Assembly: GCA_027919835.1 (NCBI GenBank)
Contig: JANVFP010000042.1
Coordinates: 310,001-374,000, forward strand
DNA length: 64,000 nt
Origin: Lentinula raphanica
Taxonomy: Eukaryota; Basidiomycota; Agaricomycetes; Agaricales; Omphalotaceae
Direction: 5' to 3'
Under the pieces are notes generated by a model. It saw only the letters and a program-made list of their open reading frames with translations. It had not been told where the DNA came from and searched no databases. The translations under genes were made by a program, and so were the position numbers. Positions 53,946-64,000 of the stretch are shown here, in pieces. Each line of letters begins with the position of its first letter. Positions within the stretch are counted from its first letter, which is position 1.

Positions 53946-55414
53946 CTCTCTGACCTGTCATGTACTCAATGCTGATTACATAACCTACCAATCTTGAATG
54001 AAAAACTTAGAACAGTGGCATAGTGTGTTATACTCAATATACACAACTATCACTAGGTACACACTCAATATACTTATTATATTTAATAATGAAAGAATTT
54101 GGAACAGTCATCACTGTGTGATATAATTAACACACTCAACATCCATCATAGTTAAAATACTTGCACAAAAGATACATTGATACACTTGACTGTACAGAGA
54201 ACAGGCAGAAAATTCAGAGCAGTGTTATCACTCATGACATTCATTGCACACAGTACTTCATAAGTAAGTATGGTTGGAACATTATTATACCATGATACAC
54301 ATATAACAACGAGTTTTGGGTGCTTATGGGCGCTTATTTTGCGTTTTTTGACTTGAAATGCATGAATACCACACTCAATAATTTTTGTGTGGGCTTTATA
54401 TTGTGTCAGGCTGTTGTCTATATCATAATCCCTTAGAAACAATTCGGAGAACTCAGAAATACAGCCTGTGGGGCAGGCTATGTCATGATCTTTTATACTT
54501 CAGCAGTGTTTTATGTAAATGACAATGCATATATCCATATAATGCAGGGACATTGAAGCTGTCTCATGGGGAGAGCACTCCTACAGCTTACTGACAGTGT
54601 TTTCAACATGATTCAGATACTCACAATGACCATTGGACTCTCTTAGATATATTTACATATTTCATGTATACTAGTGATATGTAGACTTGCATGCAACTCC
54701 AGATGTCATATTCAATGACTCCAATTGTGAATCTCTCAGCTGTATGACATAGAGTAAGCATAGAATAGGCTGTAAAATAAATCTTTTGATGACCCAGTAG
54801 TGGTTTGACTTCATAACATGGGTGTATGCATTGTGATTTGAACAATGCACTGTTAAATCACAAAAGATCATGATATAGCCTGCCCCACAGGCTGTATTTC
54901 TGAGTTCTCCGAATTGTTTCTAAGGGATTATGATATAGACAACAGTCTGACACAATATAAAGCCCACACAAAAATTATTGAGTGTGGTATTCATGCATTT
55001 CAAGTCAAAAAACGCAAAATAAGCGCCCATAAGCACCCAAAACTCGTTGTTATATGTGTATCATGGTATAATAATGTTCAACCATACTTACTTATGAAGT
55101 ACTGTGTGCAATGAATGTCATGAGTGATAACACTGCTCTGAATTTCTGCCTGTTCTCTGTACAGTCAAGTGTATCAATGTATCTTTTGTGAAAGTGTTTT
55201 AACTATGATGGATGTTGAGTGTGTTAATTATATCACACAGTGATGACTGTTCCAAATTCTTTCATTATCAAATATAATGAGTATATTGAGTGTGTACCTA
55301 GTGATAGTTGTGTATATTGAGTATAACACACTATGCCACTGTTCTAAGTTTTTCATTCAAGATTAATAGGTTATGTAATCAGCATTGAGTACATGAACAG
55401 GTCAGAGAGATATG

Positions 55415-55860
55415 CCAGCTAAAGAGACATACCAGGTGAGGGGATGTCCCAGACATGAGGAACAAGATATCCCAGGCCATACGGATATCCCACATGGGAC
55501 ATCCCAGCACATGGGACATCCCAGGCCATAGCAACATCTTACCTGGGACAGCCCAGGCTATAAGGACATCCCCCATGGGACATCCCAAGTCATAGGAACA
55601 TCCTACATGGGACCTCCCAGGCCATAGGGACATCCTACATGGGACCTCCCAGGCCATAGGACATCCCACCTGGGACATCCCAGGCCATAGCAACATCTTA
55701 CCTGGGACAGCCCAGGCTATAAGGACATCCCCCATGGGACATCCCAGGTCATAGGGACATCCCACCTGGGACATCCCAAGTCATAGGAACATCCTACATG
55801 GGACCTCCCAGGCCATAGGGACATCCCACCTGGGACATCCCAGCTGAGTGGGACATCCCA
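55415..55860. repeat. Minisatellite in right arm of foldback element
   Basis: The same unit in inverted orientation (tgggacatcccaggccatag), with more copies than the left arm; a block of several units appears to be duplicated within it. This accounts for most of the length difference between the arms. Confidence 0.75.
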
Positions 55861-56947
55861 TTGGGGAATTCCCGGGGATTTTCAGCATGTTAGATAGGGG
55901 ATTTTCAGGTCTTGTCCTATCTAATATGATACCTTTTGGTGGTTGCCTAAAGTGAGGATGCTGGTGTTTCAGCTGATCAGAATGCTGTCTCTCATGAGGA
56001 TGCTGTCAATGAGGCTGCTTGGGCTAGCATGCAAGCCCAGATTCAGGACTTGGATGATGAGCAAGCCCAGCTTGACTCTGGTGCTTCTGCTCAAGATCCA
56101 GAGCCTATTCTACAGGCTGGGAGAGATGCCTTGGCTAGGCTTCTTGCCTCTCCTGTCAAACCTGCTCCTACTGCTTCAATGCTTCCTGCTGCACTCCTTG
56201 AGGCTGCTCCTCACTTGGCCCATCTGTCAGGGCCTACATCTCTTCCTGCTCATGTGCAGAAGACTTGGGAACTCAAGAATCTATTTGCTGCTGAGAGCAA
56301 TCTGGACCCTGTTGTATCACTATTGGCTGCTCAGCCTTTCTCTGACCCTCTCCCTGTCTCTCTGTTGCACCTCATTGTCAAAGATCGCTTGGTTGACTTT
56401 GACAAAGTCTATGCTGCACTGGTCAGCTTCTCTTCAGCTACCTATGATGATAGCAGAGACTTTGGCTCAGAGTACAAGCTGGTTCGTAAGGACCAAGTAC
56501 TCAAGTCTATGCCTGTCACTTCAGAGTCTCAATGGCTCCGAGTTTTTGATGCATGGACTGCTCCTTTGCTCAAGATTTATCCACATAGAAAAATTGAGCT
56601 GGAGACATACAAATCTCAAATTATGGAGTACTTCAGATCTTCACCTTATGATCTATCTGTGGCTATCAGAGTTGATAAAGAAGCTAGGCAGAAGGCTGCC
56701 AACACTCCCTTTGATCTGGGCAATCCAGAGAGCTTCCACACTCTTCTGCTCAAAGAGTTGTTATCTGCTAGGAAGAGGCCTTCTGGTGGTAGTTCATCAT
56801 CTTCCTCTTCCAGTTCAAAGCGTCGTGACACACCTTGCATCCTTTGGAATGAGAAGAGGTGTTCAGAGCCCTGTCCTAATAACAGGAAGCATGGCTACTG
56901 CAGTGAGTGTGGGGAACAGCACAGAGCCATTGACAATCAATCCTGTT

Positions 56948-58546
56948 ATGACCAGCTCCAGAAGCGTCGCAGAGAGAGTAGAAAGCGCTCTTCAAGGGCC
57001 TAAATCTCTGGCTGGTACAAAGCATCCTCTGGACTCTTCCCAATCTACTTCAAATCCACGTTTTAGATGTGGCTATCTATGGTCTTCTTCTAGTGCATCT
57101 TGTAATATCATTCCTCCCAGTATTACATCTACAATGACTGCACCTCCTCTACCTTCACCTCCTGAACATCTTTTGAACAATCCTCAAATTCTTGCTACTT
57201 TGCACTCTATGGCTAGTCATATCAAAGTTGAAACTCCCTTCAATGTGGATCGCTTAGAACTCCTCTTGTCCACTCATCCTAATCAGCCCTTTGTTGCTTC
57301 TGTCATTCGCTCACTGAGAGAAGGATTCTGGCCCTTCTATGAAGCAGAGTGGGAAGAGGAATGCAAGCAGAAAGTAGAGAATTATGTCACTGAGGAAGTG
57401 GATATTGCTGCACTCAAAGCTCACAGAGATCAGGAGGTTGCTGCTGGGAGGTGGTCAGAAGCACTACCAGAAGATTTTGTACTATTACCTGGCATGAAAG
57501 TTTCCCCTATGTTTGTAGTCTGGCAGAAGGGGAAAGCCAGAGTTGTCATGGACCAAACTGCATCAGGTCTCAATGATGGTATTCCTAGAGAGGAGGCCAA
57601 AGTCAAATATGATGACATGCACACTTTTGGCCAGGTGCTCAATGATGTTATCAAAGAGCATCCTAATGAGGAGCTTGTGCTATTCAAGAGTGATGTAGCC
57701 AAAGCTTTCCTCAATCTCCCTGCTCATCCTCTCTGGCAACTTTGTCAAGTTGTATCTGTTGAAGGAAGATTTCATATTGTCAGGAGATTAGTGCATGCTA
57801 TGGAAGCCTTTAGGGCTATTAGAGATATATCATCCAATGATCCTGTTGTATCCCAAGACTATGTGTCTCAGATCATGGATATTCAGAGAGAGACCAATCA
57901 GTTTAAGAGAGACAAACTCAAAGGGAAGGAGGCTGCTGTTTCAGCTGATCAGAATGCTGTCTCTCATGAGGATGCTGTCAATGAGGCTGCTTGGGCTAGC
58001 ATGCAAGCTCAGATTCAGGACCTGGATGATGAGCCAGCCCAGCTTGATTCTGGTGCTTCTCCTCAAAATTCAGAGCCTATTCTACAGGCTGGGAGAGATG
58101 CTTTGGCTAGGCTTCTTGCCTCTCCTGTCAAACCTGCTCCTACTGCTTCAATGCTTCCTCCTTCACTTCTTGAGGCTGCTCCTCACTTGGCCCATCTGTC
58201 AGGGCCTACATCTCTTCCTGCTCATGTACAGAAGACTTGGGAGCTCAAGAATCTATTTGCTGCTGAGAGCAATCTGGACCCTGTTGTATCACTATTGGCT
58301 GCTCAGCCTTTCTCTGACCCTCTCCCTGTCTCTCTGTTGCACCTCATTGTCAAAGATCGCTTTGTTGACTTTGACAAAGTCTATGCTGCCTTGGTTAGCT
58401 TCTCTTCATCTACCCATGATGATAGCAGAGACTTCGACATGAAGGCGGATTCCAAGGGTAGGGAGCCTTTCTGCAGGCCTCTGCAAACAACAGATCATCT
58501 CCCAGTAATTATAGTGCACTATTCATCACAACAGGTATATACATGA
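56948..58546 (+). pseudogene. In-frame chimera of RT N-terminus and gag middle (F)
   Basis: Begins at the normal ORF2 ATG, reads RT sequence to about 57792 (just after the first RT catalytic region, before the YMDD block), then continues without frame loss into gag (AMEAFRAIRDISSNDPV and onward) to 58433, and finally 37 codons into the A repeat of K. YMDD, RNase H and recombinase are missing. A second gag segment downstream of RT does not occur in any intact copy, so this is a recombination or template-switch product. Confidence 0.8.
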
Positions 58547-59561
58547 AGGTCTTCACCTTCATCATACCTAATGTGTACATGAATACACTTAATTGCTGGC
58601 TACCCTCAAGAGCTCTTGCCACTATACTGTGCACGCATACAGAGCTCTATTGCCCCTACAAGTTGTCCACTACGACCTAGTGATGATACCCAGTCTATGT
58701 GGAGTTATGCACACTTTTTCACCAAAGTGCTCAGAATCTTCTGATAGAGCTTTTGATTTACATTTTGCTCTACACCATGCAGTTCTGGATGGATCCCTTA
58801 GGTGTCTTAGGTGAAAATGTGCGACTCCATGTCCTCTTCGGGATGAGAACAAATTTGAAGGCATTTGGTTCACTGGTTCTCCCGCAATTGTCATTTCGAG
58901 TTGCACACTCAAAACACAAAAAGCGGACTTGAGTGTTATTTCACTCCCAGAGCCTCTAGATCACTCTGGACCATGCCTAGACACATCACATGGGTCTCTG
59001 GCAATATTTTGGACATTCCTAGCGCTTATGGGGCGCTTGGATCATCAGCTGATAGCTGCACATGATACCATCTTCACATGCATCAGGCATATCATGATGG
59101 GGTTGATCTGGTCCTGATGGTGGCTGTTACAGGTGCCAGAGGTCTGAGCAGAGGCCTGTAAAAGCGAGTTTGCCCATCAGTTTTTGATCTCCCATTCTTC
59201 CTTTCCTTCCCCCACCATCTCTGACCTGGGTGAGGCTGCCTGCATGTCCCCTTGCTCTATTTGAGCCCTGATTTCACTCTCCAGCACATTCCTCCATCTG
59301 TACAGACTACAGGCCTTCCAGAGGTGTCTCAGATACAGGAATCTGGTATGAAATTTCGCATTTGTCACCATCAAGACACTGAACAGACATCAAAGCACAT
59401 CCAGACAGATCTAAGGAGATCAGACACTCTAGGAGTTGATTCCTTTGTTAGATCTTGGGTTTTTGGTGTCTCAGTGCGCTCTGATCATGTCTGATAAGCC
59501 TCTACATTGTACTAACTCTTATCTACATAGATCTAACCTTGATCTGCCTGTTTTTCCTTCA
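58434..59561 (+). repeat. A1 repeat of element K (1128 bp)
   Basis: Canonical length, type I, with more private substitutions than other copies (ggtatatac in the hairpin, caatattttggacattcct, gagtttgcccatcag), so it is comparatively old or of another lineage. No gene. Confidence 0.85.
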
Positions 59562-59605
59562 TCCTCCTGCTCTCCCTGAGCACCATCTTCATCTCAACAC
59601 TCTGT

Positions 59606-61363
59606 ATGGCTCCCCATCGCTCTGAATCACCAGATCCTCTTGCTATCCATGCCTCTACACCCTCCATGTCCAAATCTAGCCAGATCTATGCTGATCAGGC
59701 CTCATCTAAGCCCTTCAGACACCTTGACCTTGCTCAGACTCTCCCAAAATCCTCATCCACCAAGATCAGAGCAGATCAGAGTGCTTCTGAGGCCTCTAGA
59801 CCCCTCAATCCTGCACAAACTCGCCTCAAACCCTTATCTGATCAGATCAGGCCAGATCAGGCCAGATCAAAGTTACTCCCTTCCTCTCAAAAGTCCTCTA
59901 ACATATCCTCTCACTCTCAGATCACCTCTGGCTCGCTTCCTGGGCGCTCCATGGGCGCTTCTAGCTCCTCTAAACAGGGTAGAGCTCATGTCCACTTCAG
60001 GTCTGTGTCTCCTCATCCCTCTGATGTTCCATCTTCCTCTGCTGCTCCCCACTTGTCACCTCCTCCCTCCCTTGCTGCCAGGCTCTCTGATGACCCTGAG
60101 CAAGCTCTGGAGTTTCAGGCAGTCAGTGAACAAGCCAGGACTTTGCAGGAAGTTGTTGAACAGTTCAGAAATGAGGAGATCAATGCTATGGAAGCCTTTA
60201 GGGCTATTAGAGATATATCATCCAATGATCCTGTTGTATCCCAAGACTATGTGTCTCAGATCATGGATATTCAGAGAGACTCTAATCAGTTTAAGAGAGA
60301 CAAACTCAAAGGGAAGGAGGCTGCTGTTTCAACAGATCAGAATGCTGTCTCTCATGAGAATGCTGTCAATGAGGCTGCTTGGGCTAGTATGCAAGCTCAG
60401 CTTCAGGCACTGGATGATGAGCAAGCCCAGCTTGACTCTGGTGCTTCTCCTCAAGATTCAGAGCCTATTCTACAGGCTGGGAGAGATGCCTTGGCTAGGC
60501 TTCTTGCTTCTCCTTCACAACCTACTGCTACTGCTTCAATGCTTCCTGCTGCACTCCTTGAGGCTGCTCCTCACTTGGCCCATCTGTCAGGGCCTACATC
60601 TCTTCCTGCTCATGTGCAGAAGACTTGGGAACTCAAGAATCTATTTGCTGCTGAGAGCAATCTGGACCCTGTTGTATCACTGTTGGCTGCTCAGCCTTTC
60701 TCTGACCCTCTCCCTGTCTCTTTGCTGCGCCTCATTGTCAAGGACCGCTTTGTTGACTTTGACAAAGTCTATGCTGCCTTGGTCAGCTTCTCCTCATCTA
60801 CTTATGATGATAGTAGAGACTTTGGGTCTGAGTATAAGTTGGTTCGTAAGGATCAAGTGCTCAAGTCTGTTCCTGTCACTTCTGAGTCACAATGGCTCCG
60901 AGTTTTTGATGCATGGACTGCTCCATTGCTCAAGGTTTATCCACATCGAAAAATTGAGCTGGAGACATACAAAGCACAAATCATGGAGTACTTCAGGTCT
61001 TCACCTTATGATCCATCTGTGGCTATCAGAGTTGATAAAGAAGCTAGGCAGAAAGCTGCCAACACTCCCTTTGATTTGGGCAATCCAGAGAGCTTCCACA
61101 CTCTTCTGCTCAAAGAGTTGTTATCTGCTAGGAAGAGGCCTTCTGGTAGTAGTTCATCATCTTCCTCTTCCAGTTCAAAACGTCGTGACACACCTTGTAT
61201 CCTCTGGAATGAGAAGAGGTGTTCAGAGCCCTGTCCTAATAACAGGAAGCATGGCTACTGCAGTGAGTGTGGGGAACAGCACAGAGCCATTGACAACCAG
61301 TCCTGCTATGACCAGCTCCAGAAGCGTCGCAGAGAGAGTAGAAAGCGCTCTTCAAGGGCCTAA
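59606..61363 (+). CDS. Gag-like protein (ORF1) of K, 585 aa
   Basis: Intact Gag of the normal length with Cys/His cluster and basic tail. Differences from E4 include IHASTPSMS, ITSGSLPGRS, IQRDSNQFKR and MQAQLQALDDEQ. The variants MQAQLQALDDEQ and SPSQPTATAS resemble E3 rather than E4 (E3 has SPTQPTATAS), so gag lineages mix between copies. It overlaps ORF2 by 56 nt. Confidence 0.85.
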   Translation: MAPHRSESPDPLAIHASTPSMSKSSQIYADQASSKPFRHLDLAQTLPKSSSTKIRADQSASEASRPLNPAQTRLKPLSDQIRPDQARSKLLPSSQKSSNISSHSQITSGSLPGRSMGASSSSKQGRAHVHFRSVSPHPSDVPSSSAAPHLSPPPSLAARLSDDPEQALEFQAVSEQARTLQEVVEQFRNEEINAMEAFRAIRDISSNDPVVSQDYVSQIMDIQRDSNQFKRDKLKGKEAAVSTDQNAVSHENAVNEAAWASMQAQLQALDDEQAQLDSGASPQDSEPILQAGRDALARLLASPSQPTATASMLPAALLEAAPHLAHLSGPTSLPAHVQKTWELKNLFAAESNLDPVVSLLAAQPFSDPLPVSLLRLIVKDRFVDFDKVYAALVSFSSSTYDDSRDFGSEYKLVRKDQVLKSVPVTSESQWLRVFDAWTAPLLKVYPHRKIELETYKAQIMEYFRSSPYDPSVAIRVDKEARQKAANTPFDLGNPESFHTLLLKELLSARKRPSGSSSSSSSSSSKRRDTPCILWNEKRCSEPCPNNRKHGYCSECGEQHRAIDNQSCYDQLQKRRRESRKRSSRA

Positions 61364-63219
61364 ATCTCTGGCTGGTACAAAGCATACTCTGGACTCTACC
61401 CAATCTGCTTCAAATCCACGTTTTAGACGTGGCTATCTTTGGTCTTCTTCTAGTTCTTCTTGTAATATCATTCCTCCCAGTATCACATCTACAATGACTG
61501 CACCTCCTCTACCTTCACCTCCTGAACATCTCTTGAACAATCCTCAAATTCTGGCTACTTTGCAATCTATGTCTGGTTACATCAAAGTTGAAACTCCATT
61601 CAATGTGGATCGCTTGGAACTCCTACTATCTTCTCATCCTAACCAACCCTTTGTTGCTTCTGTCATTCGTTCATTAAGAGAAGGGTTCTGGCCTTTCTAT
61701 GAAGCAGAGTGGGAAGAAGAGTGCAAACAGAAAGTGGACAACTATGTGACTGAATCAGAGGACATTGCTGTGCTTAGAGGTCACATAGATCAGGAGGTAG
61801 CTGCTGGGAGGTGGTCAGAAGCACTACCAGAAGACTTTGTACTATTACCTGGCATGAAGGTTTCCCCTATGTTTGTAGTCTGGCAAAAGGGCAAAGCCAG
61901 AGTTGTCATGGACCAAACTGCATCAGGTCTTAATGATGGTATCCCTAGAGAGGAGGCCAAAGTCAAATATGATGACATGCACACTTTTGGCCAGGTGCTC
62001 AATGATGTTATCAAAGAGCACCCTAATGAGGAGCTTGTTCTGTTTAAAAGTGATGTAGCCAAAGCCTTCCTCAATCTCCCTGCTCATCCTCTCTGGCAAC
62101 TTTGTCAAGTTGTTTCTGTGGATGGAAGATTTCACATTGTGAGGAGATTAGTTTTGGAACTAGAACCTCTCCTCGCTGTTGGTGCTCTGTATCAGCACTC
62201 CTGTGTTGGTTTGGGACTGAGAAGCTAGGAATCCCCAATCTACATGTCTACATGGATGATTTCTTTGGATGGGACTTCAAGAGGAATCTGATCACCTTTC
62301 ATGGCAAGAAGTATCCCAAGAGACAAGTATAGCTTCTAGTCTTTTGGGACATGATTGACTGCCCCTATGAAGACAGAAAACAAGACTGGGGAGTCTGGCT
62401 GTTAATCATTGGCTTCTTGACAGATATCATGAAAGGCTCCATCTCTTTGACTCAGGAATCCATAGATGGACTTGTGGAAGCCATCCACACATTCCTCTCA
62501 TCTCCCAATCGCAAAGCTGCACTCAGAGACTGGCAGCATCTAACAGGTTCTCTAAACTGGTCACTTAATGTTCTTCCATGGGCTAGACCTGCTCTTACAG
62601 AAATGTATCGCAAAATGAGTGGGAAGACACTTCAATTTCGTCACATCCCTATCAATGGTGAAGTGCATAGGGACCTGACTTGGTTCTCTGACATGCTCAA
62701 ATCTGCCATTGGGATACGATTTGTAGATGCCCAAGCATGGAGTAACAGTGAAGCAGACTTTGTGTGCTGGACTGATGCAAGCAATATAGGTCTCTCCTTT
62801 GTCTATGCTAGCAATGGGTTTTGCTATCAAGTGCATCCAACTCCTGGGAGCCCAATTGTTGATATCTTCTTCAGAGAGCTACTAGCTATTCTATCTGGCC
62901 TTCATCATATTGCTTCCAAACCTAGTCCCCCAAGAGAGCTCTCTTCTTTTCAGATAGCCTAGACTCTGTTCAAGTGCTCAGCTCTCTTGCAGTCAAAGAA
63001 TCATCACACAACTCCATCCTTCTTGCTATTGCTGGTATAGTTCTCAAGACTGGTATTGACATCAGAGTTCGTCATATTCCTGGCAAGGACAACATCAAGG
63101 CAGACCTTCTATCTAGACTGTTACTGGATGACTTCAAGCTCCAGTTCCCCTCCTACCGCGTCCGCACTTTTGAGCCTCCAAGAGAGCTACTGCCGGCGCG
63201 ATGGAGAGAGTCCTTTTAG
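61308..63219 (+). pseudogene. RT/RNase H ORF2 of K, several frame breaks
   Basis: A base is missing near 62151 (gattagttttgg for gattagtgtttgg), a CAG codon has become TAG at about 62329, and indels near 62925-62945 (cctagtcccccaag) break the RNase H part. YMDD and the RNase H motifs are still recognisable in separate frames. The N-terminal region has distinctive variants (NYVTESEDIAVLRGHID for NYVTEEVDIAALKAHRD). Confidence 0.85.
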
Positions 63220-63966
63220 AGGCCATGGGTGAGCAGAGGAAGAGACAAGGGCGCTCTGCTGACCCTCCTATGGACTTGAACAAGTTAGATGACTTGGTGT
63301 TATTCCTTCAAGCCCATGCCATTGAAAAATCTACTAAACAGAACTATACTACAGGTGCTAGGGATTACATCCACTTCTGCACCTCACACAAACTTGATCT
63401 GGATCCTACTCCATCCACACTTTCCAGATACATTGCCTACACATCCAGACACATTGCCTCTGGACCCAAATATCTCTCTGGTGCTCGTCACTTTCTCAAA
63501 CAACTCTATCCTCACTTTGATGAATCTCGTGCTCATCCTCTGGTTCAAGCTACAATCAGAGGCTCCAAGAAAGTTAGAGCTGATCCAGTCAAGAGGAAGC
63601 CTCCTGTTCAAATTTCTCATATCCAACTCTTCTATGACTCTCGTCATCTCTCCTATGATGATCTTCTGTTTTCAACTCTCATGAGCTGTGGCTTCTATGG
63701 CTGTCATCGCATTGGTGAACTCACTGTTCCTGATCAGCATGATTTGCGTGACTGGCGTAAGGTGATCGGGCGGGCCTCTCTCAAGTTTGAGAATGGCAGA
63801 GCTGGTTACCACTTGCCTTATCACAAGAGTGATCCTTTTTACCATGGAACAGATATTCTCCAAAGTCATCAAGCAGTGGCCAGTCCTGTGTCTCTCCTCA
63901 AGGAATACTGTACTATCAGAGACAAACTACATGGAGCCAGGCCTGCTTTGTTCCTCTGTGAAGATG
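63201..63966 (+). pseudogene. Tyrosine recombinase ORF3 of K, truncated by insertion
   Basis: Starts at the usual ATG and reads through the core-binding domain and the RIGEL arginine. It is cut at CEDG (gaagatg/gaacac in sister copies) before the HSLR motif and the tyrosine, so it lacks the catalytic end. Substitutions such as VIGRAS for VIKRAS are present. Confidence 0.8.
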
Positions 63967-64000
63967 CCTCTGCCTTTTGCACTCAGGTGGAACAGGAAGT
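63967..64000 (-). mobile_element. B end of a further minus-strand Ngaro copy
   Basis: The last 34 bases match the B terminus (cctctgccttttgcactcag) with one change (gtggaaca for gtgggaca). They mark another insertion, into ORF3 of K, that continues past the window. Confidence 0.85.

Larger units (their letters stand above)
53607..55923. mobile_element. Foldback element with long inverted arms
   Basis: Two inverted arms, about 53607-54494 and 54862-55923, flank a unique loop of about 370 bp. The outer ends match almost perfectly (tagataggacaagacctga and its complement), as do the inner ends (tcatgatctttt). The arms differ in length because their outer halves are minisatellites with different copy number. 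No transposase is visible; one ~60-codon frame occurs in both arms in opposite orientation and is probably incidental. It resembles foldback-type, non-autonomous DNA elements; no superfamily can be named. Confidence 0.8.
52861..57003 (+). pseudogene. Gag ORF1 of element F, frameshifted and split by foldback
   Basis: The first part (52861 to about 53603) reads as normal gag until an extra T at about 53492 (gttgttatccc for gttgtatccc) shifts the frame; further small changes follow up to the insert. The second part (about 55956-57003) restores gag to its normal stop with the Cys/His cluster. About 34 bp of gag sequence are present on both sides of the insert. Confidence 0.8.
51689..58433 (+). 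mobile_element. Ngaro-like element F with foldback insert and RT/gag chimera
   Basis: A1 51689-52816, gag interrupted by the foldback element, the start of ORF2 to about 57792, then an abrupt switch to gag sequence (57793-58433) that ends at the head of K. RT core, RNase H and recombinase are absent from this copy; its 3' end is either beyond the window or lost in the recombination. It is inserted in gag of D; only the left junction is visible. Confidence 0.8.
58434..63966 (+). mobile_element. Ngaro-like element K, 5' to ORF3, cut by a further insertion
   Basis: A1 58434-59561, gag, ORF2 and most of ORF3. Its head interrupts gag sequence of F (gagact/ttgggt by comparison). ORF3 is interrupted at 63966 by a minus-strand copy. 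The remainder lies beyond the window. Confidence 0.85.

Noticed and set aside
54152..55114. Matching ~60-96-codon frames in both arms of the foldback
   Set aside because: They mirror each other because the arms are inverted copies; the frames differ in length, lack recognisable domains and are not supported as genes.
53667..55860. CRISPR array or bacterial repeat locus in the gggatgtccca arrays
   Set aside because: The repeats are degenerate and without unique spacers, occur as an inverted pair, and the context is eukaryotic retroelements.

Overview
The window holds no recognisable host gene. It is a nest of tyrosine-recombinase retrotransposons inserted into one another. The intact copies carry three overlapping reading frames: a Gag-like protein with a C-terminal Cys/His cluster, a reverse transcriptase/RNase H with a YMDD motif, and a tyrosine recombinase (R170, H279-x-x-R282, Y313). 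The end structure is A1-ORF1-ORF2-ORF3-B1-A2-spacer-B2, a split direct repeat with A = 1128 bp and B = 93 bp. That layout, with no DDE integrase, LTR pair or methyltransferase domain, points to the Ngaro group of DIRS-order elements. The host is therefore a eukaryote. From the known spread of Ngaro elements and the Gag Cys/His pattern I infer a fungus, most likely a basidiomycete, but nothing in the window proves it.

Layout. Names are mine; nested pieces were joined by comparing junctions with uninterrupted sister copies. The oldest visible layer is a minus-strand head-to-tail array of elements D, C and B. B (4693-14292) is interrupted by A (1-4692), a solo repeat (4885-6119) and element El2 (6431-12372). 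C (14293-21791) is interrupted by a solo repeat (17696-18984). D starts at 21792, stops at 22838, resumes at 49459 and stops again at 51688. The 26.6 kb between the two D parts is one plus-strand element, E0 (22839-49458). E0 itself contains G (23493-28957) in its A1 repeat, E3 (30536-37090) in its gag, and E4 (41622-48925) in its A2 repeat. On the right, D gag is interrupted by F (51689 onward). F carries a 2.3 kb foldback element (53607-55923) and a chimeric RT/gag segment, and is interrupted by K (58434 onward). K is interrupted by a minus-strand copy at 63967.

E4 is a complete 7304-bp copy with all three ORFs intact and A1/A2 matching at every variant site I compared, so it looks recently active. 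E3 also has three intact ORFs but a shortened A1. Other copies are broken by nested insertions, deletions, small indels or recombination.

Where both flanks are visible, the insertions split the target exactly, with no target-site duplication, and the target base after the B end is always a pyrimidine. This is what recombinase-mediated integration of a circular intermediate would give. Two unrelated mobile elements are also present: a 223-bp MITE-like insert (25402-25624) and the foldback element with minisatellite arms.
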